DNA of 64,000 bases. Origin: Saccharum officinarum. Lineage: Eukaryota; Streptophyta; Magnoliopsida; Poales; Poaceae. The translations under genes were made by a program, and so were the position numbers. Below the pieces are notes generated by a model that ran no database searches, had not been told where the DNA came from, and was given only the letters and a program-made list of their open reading frames with translations. The stretch spans positions 17,448,346-17,512,345 of the forward strand of contig CM036215.1 in the NCBI GenBank assembly GCA_020631735.1, read 5' to 3'. Numbering within the stretch: the stretch's first letter is position 1; each line of letters begins with the position of its first letter. Positions 33,799-45,574 of the stretch are shown one piece after another.

Positions 33799-33958
33799 GC
33801 CCCGCCACCATGCATGGCGGGGCAAATGCCCTGAACCCCGCCATGCATGGTGGCGGGGTACAGGTCCCACGTGGCGGGTGACGTGGCATGCCACCCGGGT
33901 GTACCCCGCCATGATGCGTGGCGGGGTATGCCAAACCCGCCACCCATCATGGCGGGGC
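33799..33958. promoter_or_regulatory. Cluster of four 24-25 bp CCCCGCCA...TGGCGGGG palindromes
   Basis: Near-perfect inverted repeats with arms CCCCGCCA and TGGCGGGG lie at 33799-33823, 33835-33859, 33903-33927 and 33935-33958. A TATA-like TAAATAAAA follows at about 33965. They sit upstream of the mudrA remnant and could bind the transposase or form hairpins. The function is inferred from position only. Confidence 0.5.
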
Positions 33959-34566
33959 ACGGCCTAAATAAAAGCCGCGCCCCGTCACGCCCACTCGGCT
34001 TTGCAGCCGCGCCGCCGCCGTTGCCCGCGCCCCCAGCGACGCCGAGCCGCCGCCGGAGCCGCCACCGTCGCCCGGAGCCCCTCCCCCGCGCCCCGGTCGC
34101 CCCGGCCGCGCCCTGCCGCGCCCCGCCGCCGCTCCCCGCTGCGCCCCCGCCGCCGCGCCGTCCCCCGCGCCCCCGCCGCCGCGTCCCCGGCCACCGCGCC
34201 CTCGGCCGCGTCTCCGGCCGCCATTCCCACGCCGCCACCCCGGCCGCAGACCGTCGCACCCCGGCCCGGCCCCCGCACGCCGCCGCCCGGCCAACCTTGT
34301 CACGCCGCCGCAACCCGTTTTACGGTAAATTTTTTTATTTTGTCGTTACTAGTATTTATTTGTAGTAAATATTATTAAGTTATTATTATTTATTTAGTTA
34401 ATTATTTAATATTCTTTGTATTAAACGATTATTTAGTTATTTAATATTAGTTATTTAGATACTAAGTAAGTTAGTTATGTGGTAGGTAAGGTTAGTTAGT
34501 TAGTTATGAAGTAATTAGTGCTACCATATTGGTCAGTTGATAATCGGATGTCAAATCGTTTTGTAG

Positions 34567-37357
34567 ATGGATTACGGTGTAAGAGTTTTTTACGGAGGAA
34601 GTGTTAGGAGAGAGGATTGCCAGTTTGAGGATATGTATGAAGAATTAGAATGGTTTGATGGCACCCCTAGTTTCCGCGATCTATGTGACCGTTTGAGTTT
34701 GAAGTTTGGTGAGGCTTTCACACTAAAGGGTAGGTTCGATGTTGGAAAGAATAGGACACACTATGTGATGATGGACTTGTGCAACCAAGTAGAGTGGTCC
34801 CGATACAATAGAGTCATCCAAGGTTCGAATGTCGGCATGACTGAGTTGGTGCTGGAGAATGTTGAGAATGAGGAGCCGTCCTTCGACAGTGGTACTCTAG
34901 GAGATTGTGGTGTGCAGATGCAACAAACTATGGAGAGTATGGACTTGGATGGTAATTTGACGCAGAAGCGGGTTCATTCTCCTCCAGTTGGTCATATAAG
35001 CAATGATTTTGATGTAGACAAGTTTGAACAGGAGGAGGAGGAGGCGACAGAGGAGGAAATGATTGGTGATGATGTTAGCACTGATTCTAACGATTCAGGA
35101 AATGAGGAAAGAGGTCCACATGCCATGCGAGCACCGATTGAAGCCATGCCCTCTGGAGGTGCACCTGCCATGTGTACACCAGTTCGTGGCATGTCCTCAG
35201 GAGTACCGCTTGAGGTACTTCATGGCATGCAGAGTCAGGGCACATTAGCCACCGGTTATCCAGATGATGGAGTGGAATATGAAGGATAGAGCAGGGTTAG
35301 GGAGCCACAACAATACGTTGCACCACCCTCTTATACATCGGCAGAGCTTACACAACTGAGGTAGGCTGGCTTGCCCTTTACCGGTATGCCAAATTATAAC
35401 GATGTAAGTATGTCGCATATGGCAGTTTGTGACACGGGTTTGCAGATGTGTAAGGAATCATTGTACAACCATAAAAATTTAATACTGAGAAAGGGAATGC
35501 TTTTCAATACGATGTCTGAGATGAAGTTGTTCCTTCAGGACTATGTTGTGTATCATCATAGGCCTTACACGGTTCGACATTCTGACAAGGAGGTAAAATT
35601 CCACATATTATGTAAGGCTGGATTCCCGTGCTCGTGGAAGTTGAATGCACGAAAGAGGCGGAGTGATGGTAAGTGGAAGGTAACTTCAGTGGAACAGCCG
35701 CACAGATGCCAGACTAATGAGGGTAAAAGATACCATCCACAGTTGACGGCTCGGTACCTAGCCCGTCGTATATTGGGTCTTGTAGATAAGGACAACGACG
35801 TATCGGTGTCTTTTTTGCAGGAGACCATAGTCACATTTGTTGGGTATGAGGTCACGTATGGAAAGGCTTGGCGGGCAAAGCAAATTGCCCTGGCAATTCG
35901 CTGGGTAGCTGGGAGGAAGCCTATAACAGGGTTCCACGCATTTTGTGTGCGATGGAACACTTCAACCCTGGCATGAGATCGTTCATATACACAGGAGGGT
36001 TGTATCTTCAGAACCCGTTGAGGCATATTCTGTACCGTGTGTTCTGGTATTTCGATCAGTGCAAACATGCATTTCAGTATTGCCGGCCAGTTGTTCTTGT
36101 TGACAGCACGTTCCTCACCGGCAAATACAGGGGCACATTGATGATGGCTCCTGCTGTAGACCCAGAGAACCAGATAGTGCCAATGGCTTTTGCTTTGGCG
36201 GAGGGGGAAAACAATGATTCATGGTCATGGTTTATGCGTCTGCTCCGTGTTCATGTGCTTGGCCCTTCTCGCACCATTTGTCTGATTTCGGACCGTCACA
36301 TTGGAATTCTTAATGCAGCCGGTGAACACATTGATGGTCACCCACCCCTAGTGCACCGTTGGTGCATGCGGCATTTTGCCGCCAATTTCTGACGGCGTCA
36401 ACGCAAGAAGGATGTGGCTGACAAGTTAAAGGAGCTTTGTAATAAACGTACGGAACACGAGTTCAATGAGACTATGACAGAACTAGAGAAGATGCTCAAC
36501 TAAGCTGGCAAGGCATGGTTAGACCAGCAGATGGAAAATAAAGCCAAGTGGGTATTAGCATATGATGAGGGTGGCTTCCGGTACGGCATCATGACAACAA
36601 ACTCCTCTGAGTCTTTCAATCGTGTGTTCAAAGGCGTTCGATCTCTCCCAGTGTCTGGTATTGTTGAGTTCTCTTTTAGAAAGTGCAATGAGTATTTTGT
36701 TAAGCGGTATGGCCTAGCCCTGAGGAATGAAGAGGAGCTTGGAAGATGGGGGAAGGCTGCACACGAATATTTGAAGGAGGCTGAGGAATTGGCCAAACAA
36801 CAGGTTGCCGAGGCTTATGGACGGGACATGCTTGTTTTCTGCGTACGAGCTAGAGGGGGCACAAACCTGGGCGGCGAACGATTTGGTGGGCGAACGTACC
36901 GTGTCGATCTTGATAAAGTAGAATGCAGTTGCAACGTCCCTCAGATTATGCATGCCCCTTGCTCACACATGATCACCTCTTGTTGGCTTAGAGGTTTTGA
37001 CCACACAGTTGCACCATACATGTCACCCTTGTATCTCCGTGCCAACACCCTCAAAGTTTAGGAGAAGAGTTTCGAGCCATACCTTGACGAGTCGCAGTGG
37101 CCTCCATATTATATGGTGAGGACTACGCGTCTTATCCGGACCTGAAGAAGGTAGGGAAGGGAAGGAGGAAGAAGAAGCGACTGAAAGGCGATATGGACAA
37201 TATGAAAGGTTACGGCGCCGACATGTATGGTGGCGGGGACTTTGACGAAGAACGTGCGCGGAACCTTTGCTCCATTTGCAAGAATCATGGTCATAACGCT
37301 AGATTTCATAGGCGGGCGAGACAAGAGGTGGTTTATATTGTAAACATGTATTTATGA
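34567..37357 (+). pseudogene. mudrA: mudrA-like transposase with all three catalytic residues, frame broken
   Basis: The ATG at 34567 directly follows GTTTTGTAG. The N-terminal module (FYGGSVRRE, WFDGTPSFRDLCDRLS) leads to an acidic linker, with stops at 35287-35289 and 35362-35364. The MuDR DNA-binding domain follows (FNTMSEMKLFLQDYVV, CKAGFPCSWKLNARK, HRCQTNEGK). A frame change occurs near 35905. The MULE core then shows the first Asp in VVLVDSTFLTGKY, the second in CLISDRHIGI and the Glu in NSSESFNRVFKG. Stops lie at 36390-36392 and 36501-36503. A SWIM finger (CSCNVPQIMHAPCSH) and a C-terminal CX2CX4H half-knuckle complete it. The full domain set is present, but at least five disruptions make it inactive. 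Confidence 0.9.
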
Positions 37358-39756
37358 TATTTTAATCTTTAAATTTACTTGTTTTTGTTTTTTATAACGT
37401 TATTAATTGTTCTAATGTTATTAATGTTGTCTTTTTTTTTCAAACAGGTAGGTTCAGGGTTGCAAGATGGAGGCGCGGGCTCCTCATCCGCGCTTTAGCC
37501 TCATTGAGGCGGACTACGAGACCCTTACACCCCTGGCGATGAGGCGACGGATGAGGCGACGGAGACCGCGAGTGCGGTGCAGCCAGCGATCGCACGCAGC
37601 GCCGGCGGGCGAGCGCTCGCGGCGGCCAGAAACCTCACACGATGCGGCGCGGGCGAGCACTCCGACGGCCGGCGAGCACTGGCGGCAGCGTGGGTGAGCG
37701 CGCTGGCATTCTGCGAGCGCACGTAGCGCCGGCCGGCGAGAGCTCGCGGCGCACCGGCCAGCGAACGCGGCAGCGCGGACGAGTTTTCGCAACGGCGCGA
37801 CGGCGGCCTGCGAGCACACGTAGCGGCGGCCGGCAAGCACGGCAGCGCGTGCGAGCACTCGAAGCGGCGCGGTGGCGGCCTGCGAGCGCACGTAGCGGCG
37901 GTCGGCGAGCACTCACGGCGGCCTGCAAGCACACGTAGCAGCGGCGATGCGGGCGAAGGCGGCGAGCGCACGCGATAGAAACGGATGGTTTCCTCCCAAC
38001 GCCAAAACCGTCGTTTCTTCGTGCATGGGTTCAAGCGGAGACATCGTTTCTCCTCGAGGAAACGGTTTCCTCTGTTCTTTCTCTCTTTCATCGTTAATTA
38101 GACTGCTATGTCAGTATTTTACTTAGTTGTCAGGTCATTTAATGGAGATAGAAATCATAATTAATTCTTCATTAGGATTGCCCTTAGTCGACGCAGCAAA
38201 AATCACGAGTCGACACAGCAAAAATCACGAGTCGGGTTGCTTTGGTGTCTGTGTACATTAGCTCGGCCGAGAAAATTGAGGTGCACCTGCTGCGTGCGTG
38301 CGTGCGTTTTCTAGACACAAGGCTGCATGCGACCGTCTTCTTCGCTGAGCGAAAGGACGAAGGTGCGTGGCGCGGCGGGCGGGGTTCGCGCGTGCAGAAG
38401 CCGTAGTAATTTTCGGAGATCGTTTGAATTACTACGGCTTTTGCTAAAAAAATGTTTCGGATGATGAATTATAATCACCTTATTAGATCGTTTGGCTTTT
38501 GCTAACGCGAAAGCTAACAGAGAATGCTCCTTTTTGGCCTAGGGATGAGATAATTAAGGCGGGTCGTTTGAATTTTTTCCTCGAATAATACCCCAAAAAA
38601 CCTTATACTCTCTTCCTTTCTGAATACCTAAAGTTGGAGCTTTTTCCACACGCCCATGCACGATTTATAGGCTTAATTTAGTACAACTCTAATTCAACTT
38701 TGAGTGGAGTGGAGCAATTTGGGAAAACGTTAAAGCTAGTATTTTTAGCTGCATCCGGCACCAACCTCTTGTGAGAGCGAGTTTTAACTAGCTTCATTTG
38801 AGGAGTCATTCCATTTGAACCCGTTTGGAGATAAAATAGCTCCAAAAATCTCCTAAAACTGCTAAAGAAGCTGCGCCAAGCAGGTCCATACTAATTAATA
38901 ACTCCATGTGTGTATATATACTTTGGCACAACGAAACAGGTGATATGTGATGAGTGGACGTTGGTTGCACGAAGAGATCGAAGGTGGAGTGGAATGATGC
39001 TGCCCATAAGCTTGCACAACCGGCGAAAATAACATATCACTTGGCGGTTTGGTGTTTTAATTCGTTGGTGTGTGTTGAGCAAACTATTTGAGACTAGTAT
39101 AGTACAACATCCGAGTGGTTAATATATCTCTTTTTCATGAAGAAATAAGAATTAATTAATTGCCATTGTCACATATAGTACTCCGTACCATTGTATATAC
39201 TATATAGTATCACCGTCCAGCTGTCCAGAAGATAAAGCAGAGGATTAACCGTGTCAGATTAGATACCCATCGCGAACAAATGGAAATGATCATCGAGAAG
39301 GATTAACCGTGTCAGATTAGATACCCATCGCGAACAAATGGAAATGATCATCGAGAAACCTTTCGGCAGTACTTTAGCAGTATTTTTTAGCGAACGAACA
39401 GTGTTTTTCTCTCACAACATTTTAGCATAAGCATCAGCATAAACCAAATTTCAGCATAAGCGAACAGACCCGTCCATACGGCCATCGAGTCCATTGCTGC
39501 GGGGGCATCCATCCATCCACATCCACCGCGGCGTGTTCATCAATTCCGCCCGAATCCAAATCCGAATCTGAATCCGAATCTAAACCCAAACAACTCTAAT
39601 CCCGACCCTCTCGTGTTGGCAAAGCTTGCAGGACTCTTTGTATAGTAGCAGGTCAGGTCCCTTGTCGTCTTCCTCGTCTCCAGAGTGTGCCACTCTCTCT
39701 GCCAGTAACCTCAGATCGTTTAGCCTACCTAAGCAGATCGAGTAGCTAGTTACACC

Positions 39757-40405
39757 CAGGGTTAAAAAAACCGCTCGGTAAACCGCGGTTTACCGCGGTT
39801 ACCGGCCTAACCGGGCCGGACCGGTTCCGGTCCGGTCCGGTTAGGTATTCCCCAAATTCAAATTTAAAATTTGAAAAAAAAAATCTGAAAAATTTTCTAA
39901 AAATAGTTCATGATTTATAGAAGCCAATGGTGTAAAAATTTTTCAAATTCGAGTTCGTTTAGTATTTATTTATACGTATAGAAGTTTGAAAAAAAAGAAA
40001 AAAAATCCCGGTCCTGCCCCGTTAAGGCCCCCAAATTCAAATTTAAAATTTGAAAAAAAAAAACAAAAAATGCTGAAAAAATTCCTAAAAATAGTTCATG
40101 ATTTATAGAAGCCAATGGTGTAAAAATTTTTCAAATTCGAGTTCGTTTAGTATTTATTTATACGTATAGAAGTTTGAAAAAAAAAAGAAAAAAGAAAATT
40201 CCAAACTCAAACGGAGCGGTAAACCGCTCAAACCGAGCGGTTACCGCTCCAAACCGCCCGGTAAACCGGTGACAAACCGAACCGAAGGCGCGTTTGAATT
40301 CAAATTCAAATTCGACCGGTTACCGACCGGTTACCGGTAAACCGGACTGGTAAACCGGAACTGGAGGCCGACGGTTTGGGGTAACCGGTCGGTAAAAAAA
40401 CCCTG
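39757..40405. mobile_element. hAT-like non-autonomous element (copy B)
   Basis: Same element and same GTTACACC duplication (39749-39756 and 40406-40413) as at 31237-31887. It was therefore present before the segment duplicated. Confidence 0.88.
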
Positions 40406-40490
40406 GTTACACCTCGCCAACCCCCAACAGTTCATTAGCTAGCTTGCTCAGATCAGATGGCTTTTATTTGATTCTGATGAGATGAACTGA

Positions 40491-40731
40491 GGGTGTGTTT
40501 TGTTGCTCCTGTAAAATTTTTTGAAGCACAGTAACTCTTTCGTTTGTATTTGGCCATTAGTGTCCAATCATGGACTAATTAGGTTCTAAAGATCTGTCTC
40601 GTGATTTACAACAAAACTGTGCTATTAGTTATTTTTAACTTATATTTAATGCTCTATATATGCGTCCAAAGATTCAATGTGACGGAAAATCTTGTAAAAT
40701 TTTTGGAATTTTGAAGAAACTAAACACACCC
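40491..40731. mobile_element. Tourist-like MITE (copy B)
   Basis: Counterpart of 31973-32213, with a few substitutions. Confidence 0.7.
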
Positions 40732-40965
40732 TACCGAGAGAGTAGCCCTGAAGCAACAGAAAATACGCTTCCTGTGCAAGTTTCAGCAGCAGGTAATTAA
40801 TCGCCGTCAGAGTCAGAATCGATCAGAGTGCACTTTGTTGCCTCCATCCGTGGCGATTTTCGTTTTCCCAACAGTTTGGCGGCGACAGAAGAGTTCCCGT
40901 CCCATGTATGCCACCACATGCATCCTGCTGCTACTTTCTGAACAGAGGAGTACCGAGTACGGTCT

Positions 40966-41995
40966 TGTTTAGGACCTTGTTTACTATGCAGAATTCCTAT
41001 TCCCGTCACATCAAAATGTCGGCACATATACAGAGTACTAAATGTAGATGAAATAAAAAAACTAATTGCACAGTTTTATTGTACTTTGCGAGCCGAACAT
41101 TTAGAGCCTAATTAATCAAGATTTAGACAATTATTACCAAATAAAAATAAAATTGCTACAGTGTGACGTGACCTTTACTATGCAAAATTTGGACCCCAAA
41201 TTGGATATCTAAGGCCTTGTTTAGATACCAAATTCACCTCCAAATTCCACTATGCAAAAAGAAGATTCTCCATCACATCAAAATATCGGCATTTACATGG
41301 AGCACTAAATATAGATGAAATCAAAAACTAATTGCACAGTTTTGTTGTACTTTGCAAGACGAACATTTTGAGTCTAATTAATCAATATTTAGACAATTAT
41401 TAGCAAATAAAAATAAAAATGATACAGTGCTACAGTGTTGTACTGTGCAAACTCGGGACCTCCCTATTCAGGTAAGTAAACAAGGCCTAGGCCGTGTTTA
41501 GTTGGTCAGATTTGGCGCCGCACAAAACACTGTAGAACATTGTGCGACACTGTAGCATTTTTATTTTTATTTGGTAAAAATTGTCTAAACATTGACTAAT
41601 TAGGCTCAAAACGTTCGTCTCGCAAAGTACAACAAAACTGTGTAATTAGTTTTTGATTTCATCTACATTTAGTACTCCATACATGTGCCGGCATTTTGAT
41701 GTGATGTGGAATCTTCTTTTTGCATAGTAGAATTTAGGGAAATATTTGTGATCTAAACAGGGCCCTAAACAAGGCCTAGGTACCAAATTTGCCAATCAAA
41801 TTTCACTATGCAAAAAGAAGATTCCCATCACATCAAAATATCGGCACATGCATGGAGTACAAAATGTAGATAAAATCAAAAACTAATTGCACAGTTTTGT
41901 TCTACTTTGCGAGACGAACGTTTTAAGCCTAATTAGTCAATGTTTGGATAATTATTACCAAATAAAAAAAATGTTACATCCCTGCACAGTAACTC
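40966..41995. mobile_element. Nested cluster of about four Tourist-like MITEs
   Basis: Recurring words CTTGTTTA, AACTAATTGCACAGTTTT, GCGAGACGAACGTTTT and CATCACATCAAAATATCGGCA mark units at about 40972-41210, 41211-41488, 41489-41770 (inverted orientation) and 41771-41995. In copy A only the outermost unit is present, so the rest was inserted inside it or lost from A. Confidence 0.75.
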
Positions 41996-43003
41996 GGCGA
42001 ACGATCACAGTCTAATTAACCTTTGCACAAGGTCCACATGAAATGCAGTAGGAGTACTACATAACATGAGTATATTTCAACTATGATGTTTTTTTTGACG
42101 TAGTGAATAGCTACTCTCATCCCACAGGTTTTTTATCTAGAGGCTGATCACTTTTGTCCCTTACCTTAGCTTTTTTTTAATTTTTTTTTGAACTGTTTTA
42201 CCTTAGCTTTGGACTATTGGACGAGCGATCTAGTCTTCTCCATAAATTCAGTGGACTTGGTGCACATAAGACCGATTTAAATTCAGTGGACTTGGTGCAC
42301 ACGAGACCTTCCCTAATCCCTAGTGTGGATGTCCTGTGGATTTTTTTTTTGAGAATGTCATGTGGATTTTGAGGATATATATCTCGTCTCCAGCTATTTG
42401 GATAGGCAAAGTTAAATATGCGACCGTCGTGCGGAATGGGGATGACACGACACGGGCTGGCCCACCCTCTCCCTCTCCCTCTCCCTCTCCCATGCAACAA
42501 TGCCCACGCACCCGCGCCCCGCCAGAAAGGAAGAAGACGACAGCAGCGTTATGATTGGGGTTCCGGCGGCGGGCTTAGAAGGAAGCTTTGGGGGGAGGCG
42601 GCCATGACACGACGGTGGTGGCAGGAAAGACCGCGGCAGGGCAGGGCAGGGGGCGTCACGGTGGAGCTCGCCGGCGCCTTGCCCTGGGATTAGGGTGGGC
42701 GGGGTCAAGGGATGGTGGCGGGTTGAGGGTGGCGCAGCGAGGCGGCTTGCCGCCGATCACCGGCGGTGGGGGCTGGGACAAGGACGAGGACGATGGAGCT
42801 CATGGCACCTTGTGGTTAGGAGAGAACGGGGTGGAGCGGCGTGGACGGGAGGTGGGTGGCGCGGCTAGCGGTGAGGCTACCGCGGGCTAGGGGCGACGGG
42901 GAAGAGGCCAGGTGGGAGAGGCAGGGCGTGCAGGGAGGAAGAGCGTTTATTGTGCGAGGAAGAAGAGGCGCAGCGAGCGAGCAGAGTTTCAAAATGAGGT
43001 TGT

Positions 43004-43288
43004 GGCCGTGTTTACTTCCCGAATTTGGTTGGCCGAATCGGGGAAAGCTGCTACAGTGTTCATGTCAGAACACTGTAGCAGCTTTTGTTTTTTACTGCAA
43101 AAAATTGTCCAAAAATTGATTAATTAGACTTAAAATGTTCGTCTCGCAAAGTATAACAAAATTATACAATTAGTTTTTAATTTCATCTACATTTAGTACT
43201 TCATGCATTTGCCGGTATTTTGATGTGATGGAGAATCTCCTTTTTGCATAGTAAAATTTAGGGGAGAATTTAGGATCTAAACAAGTCC
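43004..43288. mobile_element. Tourist-like MITE with paralogous empty site
   Basis: 285 bp, starting GGCCGTGTTTAC and ending AAACAAGTCC, flanked by TGT (43001-43003 and 43289-43291). The matching place in copy A (33678-33680) has a single TGT and no insertion, which proves the borders and a 3-bp duplication. Confidence 0.9.
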
Positions 43289-43454
43289 TGTATTGTAAGT
43301 TTGTAACTCCAACCCTTGCGTGTCCCACGGGCCAAGCTCTACGTTTCTTTTCTTTCTTCGTGCCAATCCTGCAATCCAAATAGGTGGCACTCATTAATTT
43401 CCACAGAGTATACGTTTTCCTCAACAGTAGAGCATCAAATCAAATGTACATCTA

Positions 43455-44153
<699 letters not shown>

Positions 44154-45101
44154 ATGTCCAGCCCCATGCACGTCCGCAAGGCCGTCCACTTCGCCTCCCT
44201 GCGCGCCAAGCTCGCGCAGCAGGGCAAGGCCGGCCTCGCGCTGCGCCTGCTCCTCGCCGCCGCGCTCGCCGGCTTCCTCCTCGTCTTCGCCGCGCGCACC
44301 CTGCTGGTCTCCTCCCCTGCTGCCCCAACAACCTCCTCCTCCTCCTCCTCCTCCTTCTCCACGTCCCGCGCGCAGCAGGACGTCGACGCGGCGGCGGAGT
44401 GCGCCAAGGGAACGGGCGTACCGCTGCCGGTGATGGAGGCGCTGGTGCACTACACGACGTCGAACGTGACGCCGCAGCAGACCGCCGACGAGATCGGGGT
44501 CTCGCTGCGCGTGCTGCAGCGCCGCGCGCCCTGCAACTTCCTCGTCTTCGGCCTCGGCCACGACAGCCCGATGTGGGCCGCGCTCAACCACGACGGCCGG
44601 ACCGTGTTCCTGGAGGAGGACGCGTCGTGGATCGCCGCCGTGCGGTCCACCCACCCGGGGCTCGAGTCCTACCACGTCGCCTACGACACGGTCCTCACCG
44701 ACGCCGACGCCCTCCTGGAGCTGCGCCACCACCCGGCCTGCGTCGCGCAGCCGGACCTCGCCGCCGCCGCCGAGGCGTCGTGCCGCCTCGCGCTCAAAGG
44801 CCTGCCCCAAGTCTTCCACGAGCTGGAGTGGGACCTCATCATGGTGGACGCGCCCACGGGGTGGACGCCGCAGGCGCCGGGACGGATGGGCGCCATCTAC
44901 ACCGCCGGCATGGCGGCGCGCGCGCGCAGGCCCGGGGATGGACCCACCGACGTCTTCGTGCACGACGTCGACCGGCCCGTCGAGGACGCCTTCTCCAAGG
45001 CGTTCCTGTGCGAGGGGTACCTCGCCGAGCAGGTCGGCCGGATCAGGCACTTCGTCATCCCGTCACACCGCGAGAAGGACGGCATGCCATTCTGCCCTTG
45101 A
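44154..45101 (+). CDS. IRX15-L: IRX15-LIKE protein (DUF579), xylan biosynthesis, Golgi
   Basis: This is a single-exon gene of 315 residues. It has a short basic N-terminus, one transmembrane segment at about residues 25-45 (LLLAAALAGFLLVFAARTLL), a Ser/Pro-rich stem, and then the DUF579 (polysaccharide biosynthesis) domain. Visible motifs are ALVHYTTSNVTPQQT, CNFLVFGLGHDSPMWAALNH, RTVFLEEDASW, ELEWDLIMVDAPTGW, PGRMGAIYTAGM, DVFVHDVDR and FLCEGYLAEQ, with the C-terminus ending MPFCP. These match the IRX15/IRX15-L clade rather than the related GXM methyltransferases. Family members are type II Golgi proteins needed for normal xylan chain length in secondary walls. The start at 44154 is the first ATG of the frame; the frame is open upstream but without an ATG. 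Third positions are almost all G or C, as is common in grasses. A MITE lies 190 bp past the stop. Confidence 0.93.
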   Translation: MSSPMHVRKAVHFASLRAKLAQQGKAGLALRLLLAAALAGFLLVFAARTLLVSSPAAPTTSSSSSSSFSTSRAQQDVDAAAECAKGTGVPLPVMEALVHYTTSNVTPQQTADEIGVSLRVLQRRAPCNFLVFGLGHDSPMWAALNHDGRTVFLEEDASWIAAVRSTHPGLESYHVAYDTVLTDADALLELRHHPACVAQPDLAAAAEASCRLALKGLPQVFHELEWDLIMVDAPTGWTPQAPGRMGAIYTAGMAARARRPGDGPTDVFVHDVDRPVEDAFSKAFLCEGYLAEQVGRIRHFVIPSHREKDGMPFCP

Positions 45102-45289
45102 GAACTTTGTTTGAGAGTCGAGAGACATCGATCTATGCATCCTTTTTGCATCGCTTTGTTTTGCTTTGCCTCGCCTTTACACACATGACACAAAGAGGAT
45201 AAAATACTACAGCATGCCATCAGGAACTTGGAGCTCCTTGATTCACTCTTTCTGTACTACCACTGTTATTACTGTTACTCCTACTATTA

Positions 45290-45571
45290 GGCCGTGTTTA
45301 GTTCCCGATTCGGTTGGGCGGAATCGGAACTGCGCGCTACAGTGTTCCGGTCGAAACACTGTAGCGCATTTTGTTTTTATGCAAAAAATTGTTCAAAAGT
45401 TGATTAATTAGACTAAAAATGTTTGTCTCGCAAAGTACAACAAAACTGTGCAATTAGTTTTTTATTTCCTCTACATTTAGTATTTCACGCATTTGCCGAC
45501 ATTTTGATGTGATGGAGAATCTCCTTTTTCATAGTAAAATTTAGGGGGGAAATTGGTAACTAAACAAGGCC
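45290..45571. mobile_element. Tourist-like MITE in the 3' flank of IRX15-LIKE
   Basis: 282 bp, starting GGCCGTGTTTAGTTCC and ending ACTAAACAAGGCC, flanked by TTA (45287-45289 and 45572-45574). TTA is the classical PIF/Harbinger target. It is closely related to the MITE at 43004-43288 (CTACAGTGTTC and GAACACTGTAGC-type words). Confidence 0.9.
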
Positions 45572-45574
45572 TTA

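Larger units (their letters stand above)
33716..37566 (+). mobile_element. Mutator-like element, decayed, between the two duplicated segments
   Basis: The stretch between the direct repeats contains a promoter-like palindrome cluster, a GC-rich leader, a plausible intron (34323-34566, GT-AG) ending directly at the start codon, a complete but broken mudrA-type transposase, and a downstream exon-like piece after a second possible intron (about 37327-37447). I could not find terminal inverted repeats. Both borders coincide with the ends of the duplicated segment, so the element is probably truncated. Confidence 0.75.
37567..43326. repeat. Segmental duplication, copy B (5,760 bp)
   Basis: Partner of 29003-33715. 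Relative to copy A it has an extra nested MITE cluster (about 0.8 kb within 40966-41995) and one extra MITE at 43004-43288. The left border follows a GAGGCGACGGATGAGGCGAC repeat. The right border leads into the upstream region of the IRX15-LIKE gene. No gene is supported inside. Confidence 0.93.

Noticed and set aside
33666..34378. Long Arg/Pro/Ala-rich frames on both strands upstream of the second mudrA
   Set aside because: Low-complexity CCG-rich leader; frames open on both strands because stops are rare in this composition.
29003..43326. Interpreting the two 4.7-kb direct repeats as LTRs of one giant retrotransposon
   Set aside because: The ends lack TG...CA, there is no primer-binding site or polypurine tract, and the interior encodes a mudrA-type transposase.
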